Shown: positions 18,242 to 27,464 of the stretch, piece after piece
Layout: the number at the start of each line of letters is the position of its first letter
Position numbering within the stretch: position 1 is the stretch's first letter
Source: Pseudomonas fulva NBRC 16637 = DSM 17717
GTDB taxonomy: Bacteria > Pseudomonadota > Gammaproteobacteria > Pseudomonadales > Pseudomonadaceae
DNA length: 58,992 nt
Direction of reading: 5' to 3'
Assembly (NCBI RefSeq): GCF_000730565.1
Contig: NZ_BBIQ01000026.1
Coordinates: forward strand, 1 to 58,992
The notes under the pieces: generated by a model
What the model saw: only the letters and a program-made list of their open reading frames with translations
What the model was told of the DNA's origin: nothing
Databases searched by the model: none
Position numbers and translations under genes: made by a program

Positions 18242-18727
18242 TCAGTGGTGATGGCCACCTTCACCGTGGATGTGACGGTGAGCAATTTCTTCTTCGCTGG
18301 CGTCACGCACGTTAACGACCTTGACCTGGAAGTTCAGGCGCTGGCCGGCCAGTGGGTGGTTGCCATCGACGGTCACGTCGTCGCCGTCCACGTCACGGAT
18401 GGTCACGATCTGCATCTGGCCATCGGGGGCCGATGCGTGGAACTGCATGCCCACTTCCAGCTCGTCGACGCCTTCGAACAGGCTGCGGTTCAGGGTGCTG
18501 ACCAGCTCGGCCAGGTATTCGCCGTAGGCGTCTTCAGGCTCGATGGAAACGGTCAGCTCGTCGCCGGCCTGCTTGCCTTCCAGGGCCTTTTCCAGGCCTG
18601 GGATGATGTTGCCGGCACCTTGCAGGTAAACCAGCGGCGCGCCACCGGCGGAGCTGTCGATGGTCTCCCCGGCGTCGTTAGTCAGGGTATAGTCGATGGA
18701 GACAGCCTTGTTGGCGGCGATCAGCAT
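18242..18727 (-). CDS. slyD: FKBP-type peptidyl-prolyl isomerase SlyD
   Basis: A 161-residue prolyl cis-trans isomerase and chaperone of the SlyD branch of FKBPs. The FKBP core (LTNDAGETIDSS, then GLEKALEGKQAGDEL) is interrupted by the insert-in-flap domain (about 70-125). The C-terminus is histidine-rich (EIAHRHIHGEGGHHH), a metal-binding tail typical of SlyD. The start ATG at 18727 marks the usual N-terminus MLIAANKAVS. A longer in-frame extension upstream is antisense to the DUF3565 gene and is not real. It ends in a strong terminator. Confidence 0.94.
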   Translation of the reverse strand: MLIAANKAVSIDYTLTNDAGETIDSSAGGAPLVYLQGAGNIIPGLEKALEGKQAGDELTVSIEPEDAYGEYLAELVSTLNRSLFEGVDELEVGMQFHASAPDGQMQIVTIRDVDGDDVTVDGNHPLAGQRLNFQVKVVNVRDASEEEIAHRHIHGEGGHHH

Positions 18728-18812
18728 GGGGCAAGACCTTTTGCAAAAGAATGTAGAACGCACAAGTGTAACCAAGCCATCGCCCGATTGCGAACCTCGC
18801 CTGGATCCGCCC

Positions 18813-19028
18813 ATGTCCATCAGTCGGATCATCGGTTTTTCCCAGGATGCCGAAGGCCACTGGTTCGTCCAGTTGAGCTGTGGCCACACCCAGCACCTGC
18901 GCCACGTGCCGCCCTGGCAACTGCGCCCTTGGGTGCTCGACCCCGAACAGCGTGCGCAGCGCATCGGCCAGGCGTTCCCGTGCGGTTGGTGCGCACAGGG
19001 TCCCGATAGCGCTACCCTTGATCGCTGA
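18813..19028 (+). CDS. DUF3565 domain protein
   Basis: A 71-residue protein of the DUF3565 family, function unknown. The conserved core is seen: GFSQDAEGHWFVQLSCGHTQHLRH, PPWQLRPWV, and a closing CGWC. The spaced cysteine and histidine residues (CGH, HLRH, CGWC) suggest a small metal-binding fold, which is my inference. I chose the ATG at 18813 because family homology begins there. It ends 31 bases before pta on the same strand and could share its transcript. Confidence 0.8.
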   Translation: MSISRIIGFSQDAEGHWFVQLSCGHTQHLRHVPPWQLRPWVLDPEQRAQRIGQAFPCGWCAQGPDSATLDR

Positions 19029-19059
19029 TCCCTTGCACCGCTTATTTCGAGAAGCACGC

Positions 19060-21147
19060 ATGCAGACTTTTTTCATCGCACCAACCGACTTTGGCGTCGG
19101 CCTTACGTCCATCAGCCTGGGCCTTGTGCGCACGCTGGAGCGCGCCGGCCTGAAAGTGGGCTTCTTCAAGCCTGTTGCCCAGCCCCACCCAGGCGACACC
19201 GGCCCGGAGCGCTCCACCGAGCTGATCGCACGTACCCATGGCATCATGCCGCCGACGCCGTTGAGCCTTGCCCAGGTCGAACGGATGCTGGGCGATGGCC
19301 AGCTGGACGAACTGCTCGAGTCGATCGTTCGCTTGTACCAGCAGGCGTGTGTGGGCAACGACGTGGTCGTGGTCGAGGGCATGGTCCCTACCCGTCACGC
19401 CAGCTACGCAGCACGCGTCAACCTGCACCTTGCCAAGAGCCTGGATGCCGAAGTGATCCTGGTATCTGCCGCCGAACAGGAAGTGCTCAGTGAACTGTCC
19501 GGCAGGGTCGAGCTACAGGCCCAGCTGTTCGGAGGTCCGCGCGACCCCAAGGTGCTGGGCGTGATTCTGAACAAGGTGCGCACCGACCAGAGCATGGAGC
19601 AATTCTCGACGCGCCTGCGTGAGCACTCGCCGCTGCTGCGCGGCGATGACTTCCGCTTGATCGGCTGCATTCCCTATCAACCAGAGCTCAACGCCCCGCG
19701 CACGCGCGATGTGGCAGAGCTGCTCGGGGCCCAGGTCCTCAATGCCGGTGACTACGAACAGCGGCGCATGACCAAGATCATCATCTGCGCCCGCACGGTG
19801 GCCAACACCGTGCCGCTGCTGACATCCGGGACCTTGGTGGTGACGCCCGGCGATCGCGACGACATCATCCTTGCCGTGAGCCTGGCAGCCATCAACGGCG
19901 TGCCGTTGGCAGGCCTGCTGCTGACCAGCGACAGCAAGCCCGATGCGCGTATTCTGGGGCTGTGCCGCGGAGCGCTGCAGGCCGGGTTGCCGATCCTGTC
20001 GGTCAGCACAGGGTCCTACGACACCGCAAACCAGCTCAATGCCCTGAACCGGGAAATCCCGGTCGATGACCGCGAGCGTGCCGAGTTCATCACCGACTTC
20101 GTGGCCAGCCACCTCGACGGTGCCTGGTTGAGCCAGCGCTGCGGTGCGCCGCGCGAGATGCGCCTGTCGCCAGCCGTGTTCCGCTATCAACTGATCCAGC
20201 GCGCGCAGCAGGCCAACAAACGTATCGTCCTGCCCGAAGGTGCCGAGCCGCTGCTGGTGCAGGCAGCGGCCATCTGCCAGGCTCGCGGCATTGCCCGCTG
20301 CGTGCTGCTCGCCAAGCCTGAAGCGGTCGATGCCGTGGCCCGCGCACAGGGCATCACCCTGCCCGAAGGGTTGGAAGTTTTGGACCCGGACCTGATCCGC
20401 CAGCGCTATGTCGAGCCCATGGTGGCGCTGCGCAAAAGCAAGAACCTCAACGCACCGATGGCCGAGCAACAGCTCGAAGACCCGGTGGTCATCGGCACCA
20501 TGATGCTAGCCCTGGATGAAGTCGATGGCCTGGTCTCGGGCCTGGTGCACTCGACGGCCAACACCATCCGCCCTGCATTGCAGTTGATCAAGACCGCACC
20601 GGGCGCCAGCCTGGTCTCTTCGGTCTTCTTCATGTTGTTCCCGGACCAAGTGCTGGTCTACGGCGACTGCGTGATGAACCCCCACCCCAATGCCGCCGAA
20701 CTCGCCGAGATCGCGCGCCAGAGCGCTGCATCGGCGCTCACCTTCGGTATCACGCCACGGGTAGCGATGATCAGCTATTCGAGCGATTCGGCAAGCGACG
20801 AGGAAGTGGAAAAGGTGCGCGAGGCCACACGCATGGCCAGGGATGGCGGCGAGCAACTGATGATCGACGGGCCGCTGCAATACGATGCGGCCGTGAACCC
20901 TGCCGTTGCACGCGACCTGGCGCCGGGCAGTCAGGTGGCCGGCCGCGCCACGGTGTTCGTGTTTCCGGACCTGAACACCGGCAATACCACGCACAAGGCG
21001 GTGCAGCGCAGCACCGACGGCGTGAGCCTAGGGCCCATGCTGCAGGGGCTGCGCAAGCCAGTGAACGATCTACCGCGCGGGGCGCAGGTCGATGACATCG
21101 TGCACACCATTGCCCTGACCGCCATCCAGGCGAGCGAAGTGCGCTGA
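19060..21147 (+). CDS. pta: Phosphate acetyltransferase
   Basis: Long-form Pta (695 residues), which converts acetyl-CoA and phosphate to acetyl phosphate and CoA. An N-terminal P-loop-like BioD-related region (FFIAPTDFGVGLTSISLGL) spans about 1-220. A DRTGG domain spans about 220-340, and the catalytic PTA_PTB domain runs from about 370 to the end (RIVLPEGAEPLLVQAA, then VFPDLNTGNTTHKAVQR). No ackA lies next to it. I chose the start at 19060, after GAGAAG. The gene is convergent with the OmpA-like lipoprotein gene. Confidence 0.96.
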   Translation: MQTFFIAPTDFGVGLTSISLGLVRTLERAGLKVGFFKPVAQPHPGDTGPERSTELIARTHGIMPPTPLSLAQVERMLGDGQLDELLESIVRLYQQACVGNDVVVVEGMVPTRHASYAARVNLHLAKSLDAEVILVSAAEQEVLSELSGRVELQAQLFGGPRDPKVLGVILNKVRTDQSMEQFSTRLREHSPLLRGDDFRLIGCIPYQPELNAPRTRDVAELLGAQVLNAGDYEQRRMTKIIICARTVANTVPLLTSGTLVVTPGDRDDIILAVSLAAINGVPLAGLLLTSDSKPDARILGLCRGALQAGLPILSVSTGSYDTANQLNALNREIPVDDRERAEFITDFVASHLDGAWLSQRCGAPREMRLSPAVFRYQLIQRAQQANKRIVLPEGAEPLLVQAAAICQARGIARCVLLAKPEAVDAVARAQGITLPEGLEVLDPDLIRQRYVEPMVALRKSKNLNAPMAEQQLEDPVVIGTMMLALDEVDGLVSGLVHSTANTIRPALQLIKTAPGASLVSSVFFMLFPDQVLVYGDCVMNPHPNAAELAEIARQSAASALTFGITPRVAMISYSSDSASDEEVEKVREATRMARDGGEQLMIDGPLQYDAAVNPAVARDLAPGSQVAGRATVFVFPDLNTGNTTHKAVQRSTDGVSLGPMLQGLRKPVNDLPRGAQVDDIVHTIALTAIQASEVR

Positions 21148-21151
21148 ATGC

Positions 21152-21173
21152 GGGGGGCCATCAAGCGCCCCCC
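21152..21173. terminator. Hairpin between convergent pta and OmpA-like gene
   Basis: A run of six G and a C (21152-21158) pairs with GCCCCCC (21167-21173) across an 8-base loop in the 34-base gap between two stop codons. There is no clear T-tract. A terminator is inferred from position and stem strength. Confidence 0.45.
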
Positions 21174-21181
21174 CAACTCGG

Positions 21182-21898
21182 TCAGGGATACTGCTGAACC
21201 TGGCCTTGCTGCTGGTCGTATTGCTGGCCAGGGATAGGCTTGAGGTTCACTTCCACGCGGCGATTCTGCGCGCGGCCATTGGCATCGGCGTTGCTGGCGA
21301 TGGGTTGATCCGGGCCCATGCCACGCACGGTGACCCGCGAGGCGTCCACACCCTGGGAGGTCAGGTAGCTGCTGACTGCCTGGGCACGGCGCTGGGACAG
21401 GTCCATGTTGTGCTGGCGGCTACCGGTGCTGTCGGTGAAGCCCACCACTTCGATGTTGTTCTGGTTGAACTGCTTGAACGAGCCGGCCAGGTTGTTCAAC
21501 GGCGCGTAGAAACTTGGCGAGATGTTGGCCGAGTCAGTGGCGAAGGTGATGTTGCCGGGCATGATCAGTTTGATCTGATCGCCCTGGCGCTGAACCTCGA
21601 CACCGGTGTTGGCCATTTTCGCGCGCAGTTCGGCTTCCTGCTTGTCGGCGTAGTAGCCGTAGCCGGCCGCCGCGGCGCCAATGGCCGCAGCACCGATCAG
21701 TGCGCCCTTGCCACGGTGGTTGTGATCGATCGCGGCGCCGGCCACGGCACCGGCCAGGGCACCCAGGCCACCGTACTTGGCGGTCTTGCTCATGCCGCCG
21801 CCATCTTGCCCCTGGTTCTCATAGGGGTTCTGCCCCGCACAGCCGGTCATCAGGGCAGCAGTGGTTGCGACGATAATCAGGCGACGCATGGTGAACAT
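21182..21898 (-). CDS. OmpA-family lipoprotein (YiaD-like)
   Basis: A 238-residue outer-membrane lipoprotein. The signal peptide ends in ALMTGC with the lipidated cysteine at about C20. Glycine-zipper segments follow (GGLGALAGAVAGAAIDHNH, GAAAIGAAAAGYGYY). The C-terminal OmpA domain (about 110-225) binds peptidoglycan: VVGFTDSTGS, SQRRAQAVSSYL and NRRVEVNL are the usual contacts. The start ATG at 21898 has GAGGAG upstream. It likely tethers the outer membrane to the wall, like YiaD or PA0833-type proteins. It is a single gene downstream of the kinase/regulator pair on the same strand. Confidence 0.9.
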   Translation of the reverse strand: MFTMRRLIIVATTAALMTGCAGQNPYENQGQDGGGMSKTAKYGGLGALAGAVAGAAIDHNHRGKGALIGAAAIGAAAAGYGYYADKQEAELRAKMANTGVEVQRQGDQIKLIMPGNITFATDSANISPSFYAPLNNLAGSFKQFNQNNIEVVGFTDSTGSRQHNMDLSQRRAQAVSSYLTSQGVDASRVTVRGMGPDQPIASNADANGRAQNRRVEVNLKPIPGQQYDQQQGQVQQYP

Positions 21899-22024
21899 GG
21901 GCAAGCTCCTCGTATTGATCATGTAGGCCGTAGGTCTGGAACGGCTCTATGTCAGGCTTGGAGTGTCTTGCCGGGTGAAAATTCCGCACCCGCCTGCGCA
22001 TTTCTGCACCGCCCTGCTCACTCC

Positions 22025-22717
22025 TCAGGGCAAGTACAACCGGAATAGGCCGCCTCCAAGCGCACCCCCGTTGGAGATGTCGATGCGACCCTGCACGCCG
22101 CCGCTTTCATGCAAGGCCGCAATACGCGCAGCGAAATACAAGCCAAGGCCCGTGCTACCACTGGTGGAGTCGATGCCCTGGATGTATTCCTGTTGCCGTT
22201 CGATCATGCGCGCCGGGTAGCCGGGCCCGTCATCGTTGATGCAGATGACCAGTTGGTTGTCTGCCTCTTCGATGGTAATCAGCAGGGCCTTTTCGGCGAA
22301 CCGCGTGGCATTGGTGATGACGTTGGTCACCACCGAGGCCACCAGTTCGCGGTCGAAGAAGCCCAGGGGATTATCGGTATCGATGCGCCAGTTCGCCTCG
22401 ATGGCATTGTGTTGCAGCACTTCTTCATGGGCCGCCAACTGCGCTTCGATGAAGTCGTCGAGTTCGTGGTAGTCCGGGCACACCGGCAGTTGATTAACGC
22501 CGAGCTTGTACAAGCCCAGCAACTGCACCAGCATGCCATTGAGGTGTCGGAACTCATGTTCCATCACCCCCTGTTCCGCGCCACCGCGCAGCTCTTCAGG
22601 CAAGCGCTGGACCCACTGGCTGTGGGACTGGATCAGTGCCGAGAGCGAATTTTTCAGGTCGTGCACGGTGGAGGCGATCACCGTGGAAAAATCCAGCCCC
22701 TGATTATCAAGATTCAT
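22025..22717 (-). CDS. Soluble sensor histidine kinase
   Basis: A 230-residue cytosolic kinase with no membrane segment and no sensor domain. The phosphoacceptor histidine is in ASTVHDLKNSLSAL near residue 19. The ATP-binding boxes are clear: N box NVITNATRFAEKA, G1 INDDGPGYP, G2 STGLGLYFAARI. Its start overlaps the stop of the response-regulator gene by four bases, so the two are translationally coupled partners. With no input domain of its own, it may take its signal from another protein. Confidence 0.88.
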   Translation of the reverse strand: MNLDNQGLDFSTVIASTVHDLKNSLSALIQSHSQWVQRLPEELRGGAEQGVMEHEFRHLNGMLVQLLGLYKLGVNQLPVCPDYHELDDFIEAQLAAHEEVLQHNAIEANWRIDTDNPLGFFDRELVASVVTNVITNATRFAEKALLITIEEADNQLVICINDDGPGYPARMIERQQEYIQGIDSTSGSTGLGLYFAARIAALHESGGVQGRIDISNGGALGGGLFRLYLP

Positions 22718-24321
22718 GCGCCGAACACCCGGGTATGGAGTTTGCGGTAGCGGTCATAGCGATTATCGCTGGCGGGGATACCGGCCACGCTCGTCAAGGC
22801 GTCGCGGCACTCCTGCATGATCGCAGGCTGAGGATTCTCTCCGCCAATGCGCAGCAGCGCCTGGGCGGTATTGAGGGCGATACTGATGTTCCTGGGCTGC
22901 AGGCCCAACGCTTTACGGAACAGCTGCAACGCCTCGCCGAGCTGACCTCCCTGGTAACTGCGCACGCCCTGACGATTGAGCGTGACGGCTTCGGTAATGG
23001 CGTTCAGCACGCTGGGGTCATCCGTCAGCTGGCCTACTCGTTCCATGACCTTGGGGTCGTCGCCATAACTCTCCACACAGCTTCTGAGCACGCCGATGGC
23101 CGCGCCATCCTGCCCCGATGCCTGTAATTGCCGAGCAACGGTCAGGGCCGCATCGACCGAGAAGAACTGGTTCATCTTTTCCAGGCGCTGGACGGCCTGG
23201 TCCGTCAGCTTGGCAGCGGTCTCCGGGTCACCGGCCTGCTGCAGGCTGGCAGCTTTCATCATGCGGGCACGCACCTGAAGGCCCTGGTCTTCCGGGTTTT
23301 CCTTGGCCACCTCGCTGAGCGTGGTGTTGATCTCGACCCGGGTGCGCGCGTCCAGGCCAAAGCCTGCATTGCGGCTCATCAACGCCTGCACCAGGCCCAG
23401 GTTATTCTCGGCATCCTTGTAGCGTGAGCTCTGCCCTTGATTCACGGCATGCCGGAACGCCTTGGACGCGCTGTCGAAGTCTTCGTTGGCCAACGCCAGC
23501 TTGCCCAGCTTCGATTGGCGCCGAACCGATAACGGCGAGAGGCGCACGGCCTCCTCCAACAGCCCTTGGGCGCGCTTGGTTTCGCCTTGCGCCTCCAGCA
23601 CATCGGCCATGCCATCGTAGAGACTGGGCATGATCGGGAAGGCCTTGAGCGCCTGCTCGTAGACGGCCTGGGCCTGGGCAAGCTGCCCGCGCTTGTGCAT
23701 CAAGCTGCCCAATGCCGCGTACACCCAGGGCTGCGGGCGGCTGGCGAGAATGGCCTTGAGAAACTTCTCGAGTTCTTCGAAGCGGTTGAGGTTGCGCAGC
23801 GCATCGGCCCGGTAGCGCAGGCACAGCGGCGCCAGGCGCGGGTCGCGCTTGCACAGCTCGGCGCAGGCTGCCAGCACTTCACCAGGGCGATTGCGGTCCA
23901 GCGCCTGGAGGATCGGCTTTAGCAGTGCCTTGCGTTGGTAGAGTTTTTCCACCCGCTGGGCAAGGCCTACCCGGTTGAAGGGCTTGGTCAGGTAGGCGTC
24001 GGGCTCGTGCTCGATGGCGCTGAGCACAATGGCCTGGCTGCTTTCGGCGGTGACCATGATGAACACGCATTCGTGGCTGATGTGCTTGTCGATGATCAGG
24101 TCTTCGAGCACCTGCTGGCCGTTTTTCTTGCCATCGCCCAAGTGAAAGTCTTGCAGGATGCAGTCATAACGCTTCTGGGCGCACATGCGCAGCGCCTGCT
24201 CGCCACTGTCGGCGGTGTCCACGTCGCGAACGCCCAGCTCGCGCAGCATGGAGCGGGTCGACGTGCGAAAGTCGGTGAAGTCGTCAACAATCAGAAAACT
24301 CTTTTGCCCGAACTGCAGCAT
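22714..24321 (-). CDS. Response regulator with TPR-like helical repeat region
   Basis: A 535-residue protein. The receiver domain (1-125) has the acidic pair D13-D14, the phosphorylated D58 in CILQDFHLGDG, the threonine in VTAESSQ and the lysine in YLTKPFN. The remaining 400 residues are alpha-helical repeats of tetratricopeptide type (ALGSLMHKRGQLAQAQAVYEQ, LQLFRKALGLQPRN). There is no DNA-binding domain, so output is probably through protein contacts. I chose the ATG at 24321 because the receiver begins there. It is followed by its kinase in an ATGA overlap. The regulated process is unknown. Confidence 0.88.
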   Translation of the reverse strand: MLQFGQKSFLIVDDFTDFRTSTRSMLRELGVRDVDTADSGEQALRMCAQKRYDCILQDFHLGDGKKNGQQVLEDLIIDKHISHECVFIMVTAESSQAIVLSAIEHEPDAYLTKPFNRVGLAQRVEKLYQRKALLKPILQALDRNRPGEVLAACAELCKRDPRLAPLCLRYRADALRNLNRFEELEKFLKAILASRPQPWVYAALGSLMHKRGQLAQAQAVYEQALKAFPIMPSLYDGMADVLEAQGETKRAQGLLEEAVRLSPLSVRRQSKLGKLALANEDFDSASKAFRHAVNQGQSSRYKDAENNLGLVQALMSRNAGFGLDARTRVEINTTLSEVAKENPEDQGLQVRARMMKAASLQQAGDPETAAKLTDQAVQRLEKMNQFFSVDAALTVARQLQASGQDGAAIGVLRSCVESYGDDPKVMERVGQLTDDPSVLNAITEAVTLNRQGVRSYQGGQLGEALQLFRKALGLQPRNISIALNTAQALLRIGGENPQPAIMQECRDALTSVAGIPASDNRYDRYRKLHTRVFGA

Positions 24322-24479
24322 CAACACGACCTGCCCTGGAAGAAATGGAAAGATGGCACGAGGCGAACCACCGAACGCTGTATCGGCAGGCGGTCGGAAA
24401 AGATAAGCGAGGTGTACGCGCCACTTGCAAGATGGCATCAGGCCAGCATTTTAGCTACCCGCCGCACGCCCTGCCACTC

Positions 24480-27194
24480 TCACTCCAGCAAGCCAAGCGC
24501 CTTGGCCCTGGCCACGGCTTGGGTGCGGCGCTCGACCCCCAGCTTGCTGTTGATGTGGCTGGCGTGCGTCTTGACCGTGTGCAGCGAAATGAACAGCCGC
24601 TCGCTGATCTGCTGGTTCGACCAGCCCTGGGCGATCAGCTCCAGCACTGCCCGCTCGCGGCTACTGAGCGCATCAGCACTGGCGCTGGTGCATGGCAAGC
24701 CGGGCAGGCGCTCAAGCAACTGGGCCCTAACCGGACAGTTTTCGCTGCTCTGGACCTGATCGCGCAGCCACTGCGGGTAGCGTTGCAGCAGCTCCTGAAA
24801 CGGCTGCAACACACCGCCCCTGGCCGCCTGCAGCAGTGTCGGCAGCAAGCGTGCTGCCTGCGCCTGATGCCCCTGATCCAGGTGCAAGGCGATCAAGGGG
24901 CACAAGGCGCTGACCATCAGCATCATGCCCCCACAACCCTGGCCGCGCTCGGCAAGCTGTTCAAGGTTGCGCGCCGCCTCTGCTTCACGCCCCTGAATGC
25001 GGTCGAGCGCGGCTTGCTGCAAAGCGACATGGCAGGGCAACAACGGGTGAAATTCGGGCGCCAGTGCCGCCTGCGCGCCGCCGTAGGTCTGCCCCAGGCG
25101 CGACAGCCAGGATTCGGCGAGATCCATGCGCCCTTGCGCGAGCCAGAGCTCGCATTTGACCAGGGTGATCATCGCCAGGTAGTACACCGGGGGCACATCC
25201 CAGATATGCATCAGACGTTCGGCTTCGGCGAGTTCCGTGAACGCCTCGGCAAAGCGCCCTTCCCGGCCGTCGAGCATGGCAATCACGCAATGACCGATGA
25301 GCACACTGATGTCGCGGCAGGCACGTGCCTCGCCCAGGCCACCACGCAGCCGAGCAAGCCCCTGCTCCGGGCACAGGTGTGCGACCAGCAGATACCCTTC
25401 GTACAAGGTCAGCCGCGCCCGGATCGCATACAACCGCTGTGCGGACAACCCGTGCAAACGCTGTAGCCCTTCGCGCACTTCGCCCAGTGCTCGCACAACC
25501 TCGCCTCGGGCGTGCAATACCCGGGCCCTGTCATAGTGGGCCAAGGCCTCGAACAATGGGTTGCCCACGCGCTGCGCCAGCTCCAGCGCTTCTCGGTTCC
25601 AACCGCGCGCACGCCAGAAGTCGCCCTCGGCGATTGCCAGGTTCGACAATGTCGACAGGCACACCAGGCGCTGGCCATACCGTTTGCAGGGCAGGCTCTG
25701 CAGTGCTTCGGTGCAGCAAGTCAGGGTGCGTTCACGATCGCCTCGGCCTCTGGCGATCACGCCGCTCAGTGCCAGCCACTGGGCGAGCATGGACTTCTGG
25801 GCAGTGGCAGAAGGCGCCGGCAGAAAGCGCCCCAGATGGCTTGCCAGTTCCTCGGCAGCGTCGAGCTGGCACGCCAGGCCAAGGGCCCAGCTGTACAACA
25901 CGATCAGGCGCGGTGTGCTGACCAGCAGGCTGTCAGGCAGGTCCATTTTCCAACGCAGCAACATGGCGACGTTCTGCTCGGCCAGCAACTGCTCTTCGGA
26001 CAGGCTTTGCACGAGGTCGGCCGCCGCGTTCAGGTCGCCCCCGCGCAACGCCTGCTCCACCGCCTCATCCAGCAAGCCTTGGGCCTGGAACCAGCAAGAG
26101 GCACGCAGGTGCCGCTCGGTCAAAGGCTCGCGTGCCTGGCGGCTGCGAAGCAGATCGGAGAACAGGTGGTGGTAGCGAAACCACCGGCCATGCTCATCCA
26201 GGGGCACCAGAAACACCTGGTGCGATTGCAGAAAATCCAGGATCGCGTTGCTGTCCTGTTGCAGCCGTACCGCGTCGCATAGAGGCGCGCAGAAGCGTTC
26301 CAGGCACGCCGTCTCGTCGAGAAAGCGCTGCACAGGCGCAGGCAGTATGTCGATCACTTCTTCGAGCAGATAATCGCGGATCAGGCCTTCGCCACCGTGC
26401 AACGCCTGGGGCAGAACGTTTTCATCGCTCGACTCGCTGGCGGCCAACTGCCAGAAACGCAGCCCGGCCACCCAGCCATCGCTGCGCTGGATGAGGTTGT
26501 CCAGCGCTTGGCCACGCAGGCCAGTGGGCCTGCGCCCCAGCACCGCCAGCGACTCCTCGGCGGTCAGTCGCAGGTCCTGCTCGTTCAGTTCGGCCAATTG
26601 CCGGCAGAGGCGAAGGCGTGCCAGGTGCCAGTCCGGGCGCTGACGACTGGTCACCAGCAACACAAGGCCTGCGGGCAAGTGGTTCAGGAAGAATTGCAGG
26701 CAGTGGTCCAGGACGGGCCCCTGGGCAAGGTGGTAGTCGTCCAGCACCACCAGCAAGGGCGACTCACTGCGCAGGTTCAGCGCCAACGCGTCAAGCACCG
26801 TGCCAAGCCACGGCTCGAACGCGAACGGCTGGTGGCGCTGGCGCATCTTCAACAGCGCCATCGCCTGCCCATCCATGGCTGGGCAGTGCTGCTGCAACCC
26901 GTCGAGCAGACGCTCCAGAAAGCGCCCGGGATCGGCATCTCGCTGGCTCAAGCCCAACCACAGCGTGCGCCAGTGGGCAGGCAGCGTCTCGCAGAACTCG
27001 ATGGCCAGTGAACTCTTGCCGAAGCCCGCGGGCGCACTGATCAGCAGCAACCGCCCGCCCAGCCCGGCTTGCAGGCGCTGGCACAGACGCTGACGCGGGA
27101 CATGGCCGTCGGGCAAGGGCGGTCGAAAGAAATGCTCGTCCATCAGGCCCACGGCCTGGCTGGTGCATCCATGCGTACGGGACAGATCTGTCAT
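24480..27194 (-). CDS. MalT-like LuxR-family transcriptional regulator
   Basis: A 904-residue STAND-ATPase activator in the MalT style. The Walker A motif is at 54-61 (APAGFGKS), with a Walker B-like LLVVLDDYHLA downstream. A long TPR-like sensor region spans about 400-830. The C-terminal LuxR helix-turn-helix begins LSSRERAVLELIAQGWSNQQISERL. Such proteins bind an inducer and ATP, then activate a neighbouring operon. The DUF1329/DUF1302 genes lie directly upstream on the same strand and are the obvious candidate target. I chose the start at 27194 from homology. Its ribosome site is weak. Confidence 0.9.
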   Translation of the reverse strand: MTDLSRTHGCTSQAVGLMDEHFFRPPLPDGHVPRQRLCQRLQAGLGGRLLLISAPAGFGKSSLAIEFCETLPAHWRTLWLGLSQRDADPGRFLERLLDGLQQHCPAMDGQAMALLKMRQRHQPFAFEPWLGTVLDALALNLRSESPLLVVLDDYHLAQGPVLDHCLQFFLNHLPAGLVLLVTSRQRPDWHLARLRLCRQLAELNEQDLRLTAEESLAVLGRRPTGLRGQALDNLIQRSDGWVAGLRFWQLAASESSDENVLPQALHGGEGLIRDYLLEEVIDILPAPVQRFLDETACLERFCAPLCDAVRLQQDSNAILDFLQSHQVFLVPLDEHGRWFRYHHLFSDLLRSRQAREPLTERHLRASCWFQAQGLLDEAVEQALRGGDLNAAADLVQSLSEEQLLAEQNVAMLLRWKMDLPDSLLVSTPRLIVLYSWALGLACQLDAAEELASHLGRFLPAPSATAQKSMLAQWLALSGVIARGRGDRERTLTCCTEALQSLPCKRYGQRLVCLSTLSNLAIAEGDFWRARGWNREALELAQRVGNPLFEALAHYDRARVLHARGEVVRALGEVREGLQRLHGLSAQRLYAIRARLTLYEGYLLVAHLCPEQGLARLRGGLGEARACRDISVLIGHCVIAMLDGREGRFAEAFTELAEAERLMHIWDVPPVYYLAMITLVKCELWLAQGRMDLAESWLSRLGQTYGGAQAALAPEFHPLLPCHVALQQAALDRIQGREAEAARNLEQLAERGQGCGGMMLMVSALCPLIALHLDQGHQAQAARLLPTLLQAARGGVLQPFQELLQRYPQWLRDQVQSSENCPVRAQLLERLPGLPCTSASADALSSRERAVLELIAQGWSNQQISERLFISLHTVKTHASHINSKLGVERRTQAVARAKALGLLE

Positions 27195-27420
27195 GGCCGG
27201 CTCGTTCTGGGTGGAAAAATACGGCGTAAGGGTGGTTGCGAGACTAGCGGTTAACGCCCTGCATTTGAAGTTGGCGGGGAGACTGCGTCGGAAAAAGACT
27301 ACGACAAAAAGCAACAGCGCCGGTCGACGCAGGCTGGGATGGGGGCTTTGGCGGGGTATTCAGACGGTTTATCGCACCGGCCTGGCGCATCTACTGGGAC
27401 TGGCACCCTTGCATGGGCGC

Positions 27421-27447
27421 GATGGGGCCACCGAGCGTGGCCCCATC
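27421..27447. terminator. Hairpin downstream of the DUF1329 gene
   Basis: A perfect 11-base stem (27421-27431 with 27437-27447) and 5-base loop lie 18 bases past the DUF1329 stop codon. The T-run (ATTTTAT) is on the plus-strand side, so on the minus strand the stem lacks one. It probably slows or ends the DUF1302-DUF1329 transcript before the LuxR gene. Confidence 0.5.
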
Positions 27448-27464
27448 ATTTTATGGCTTCGCTG

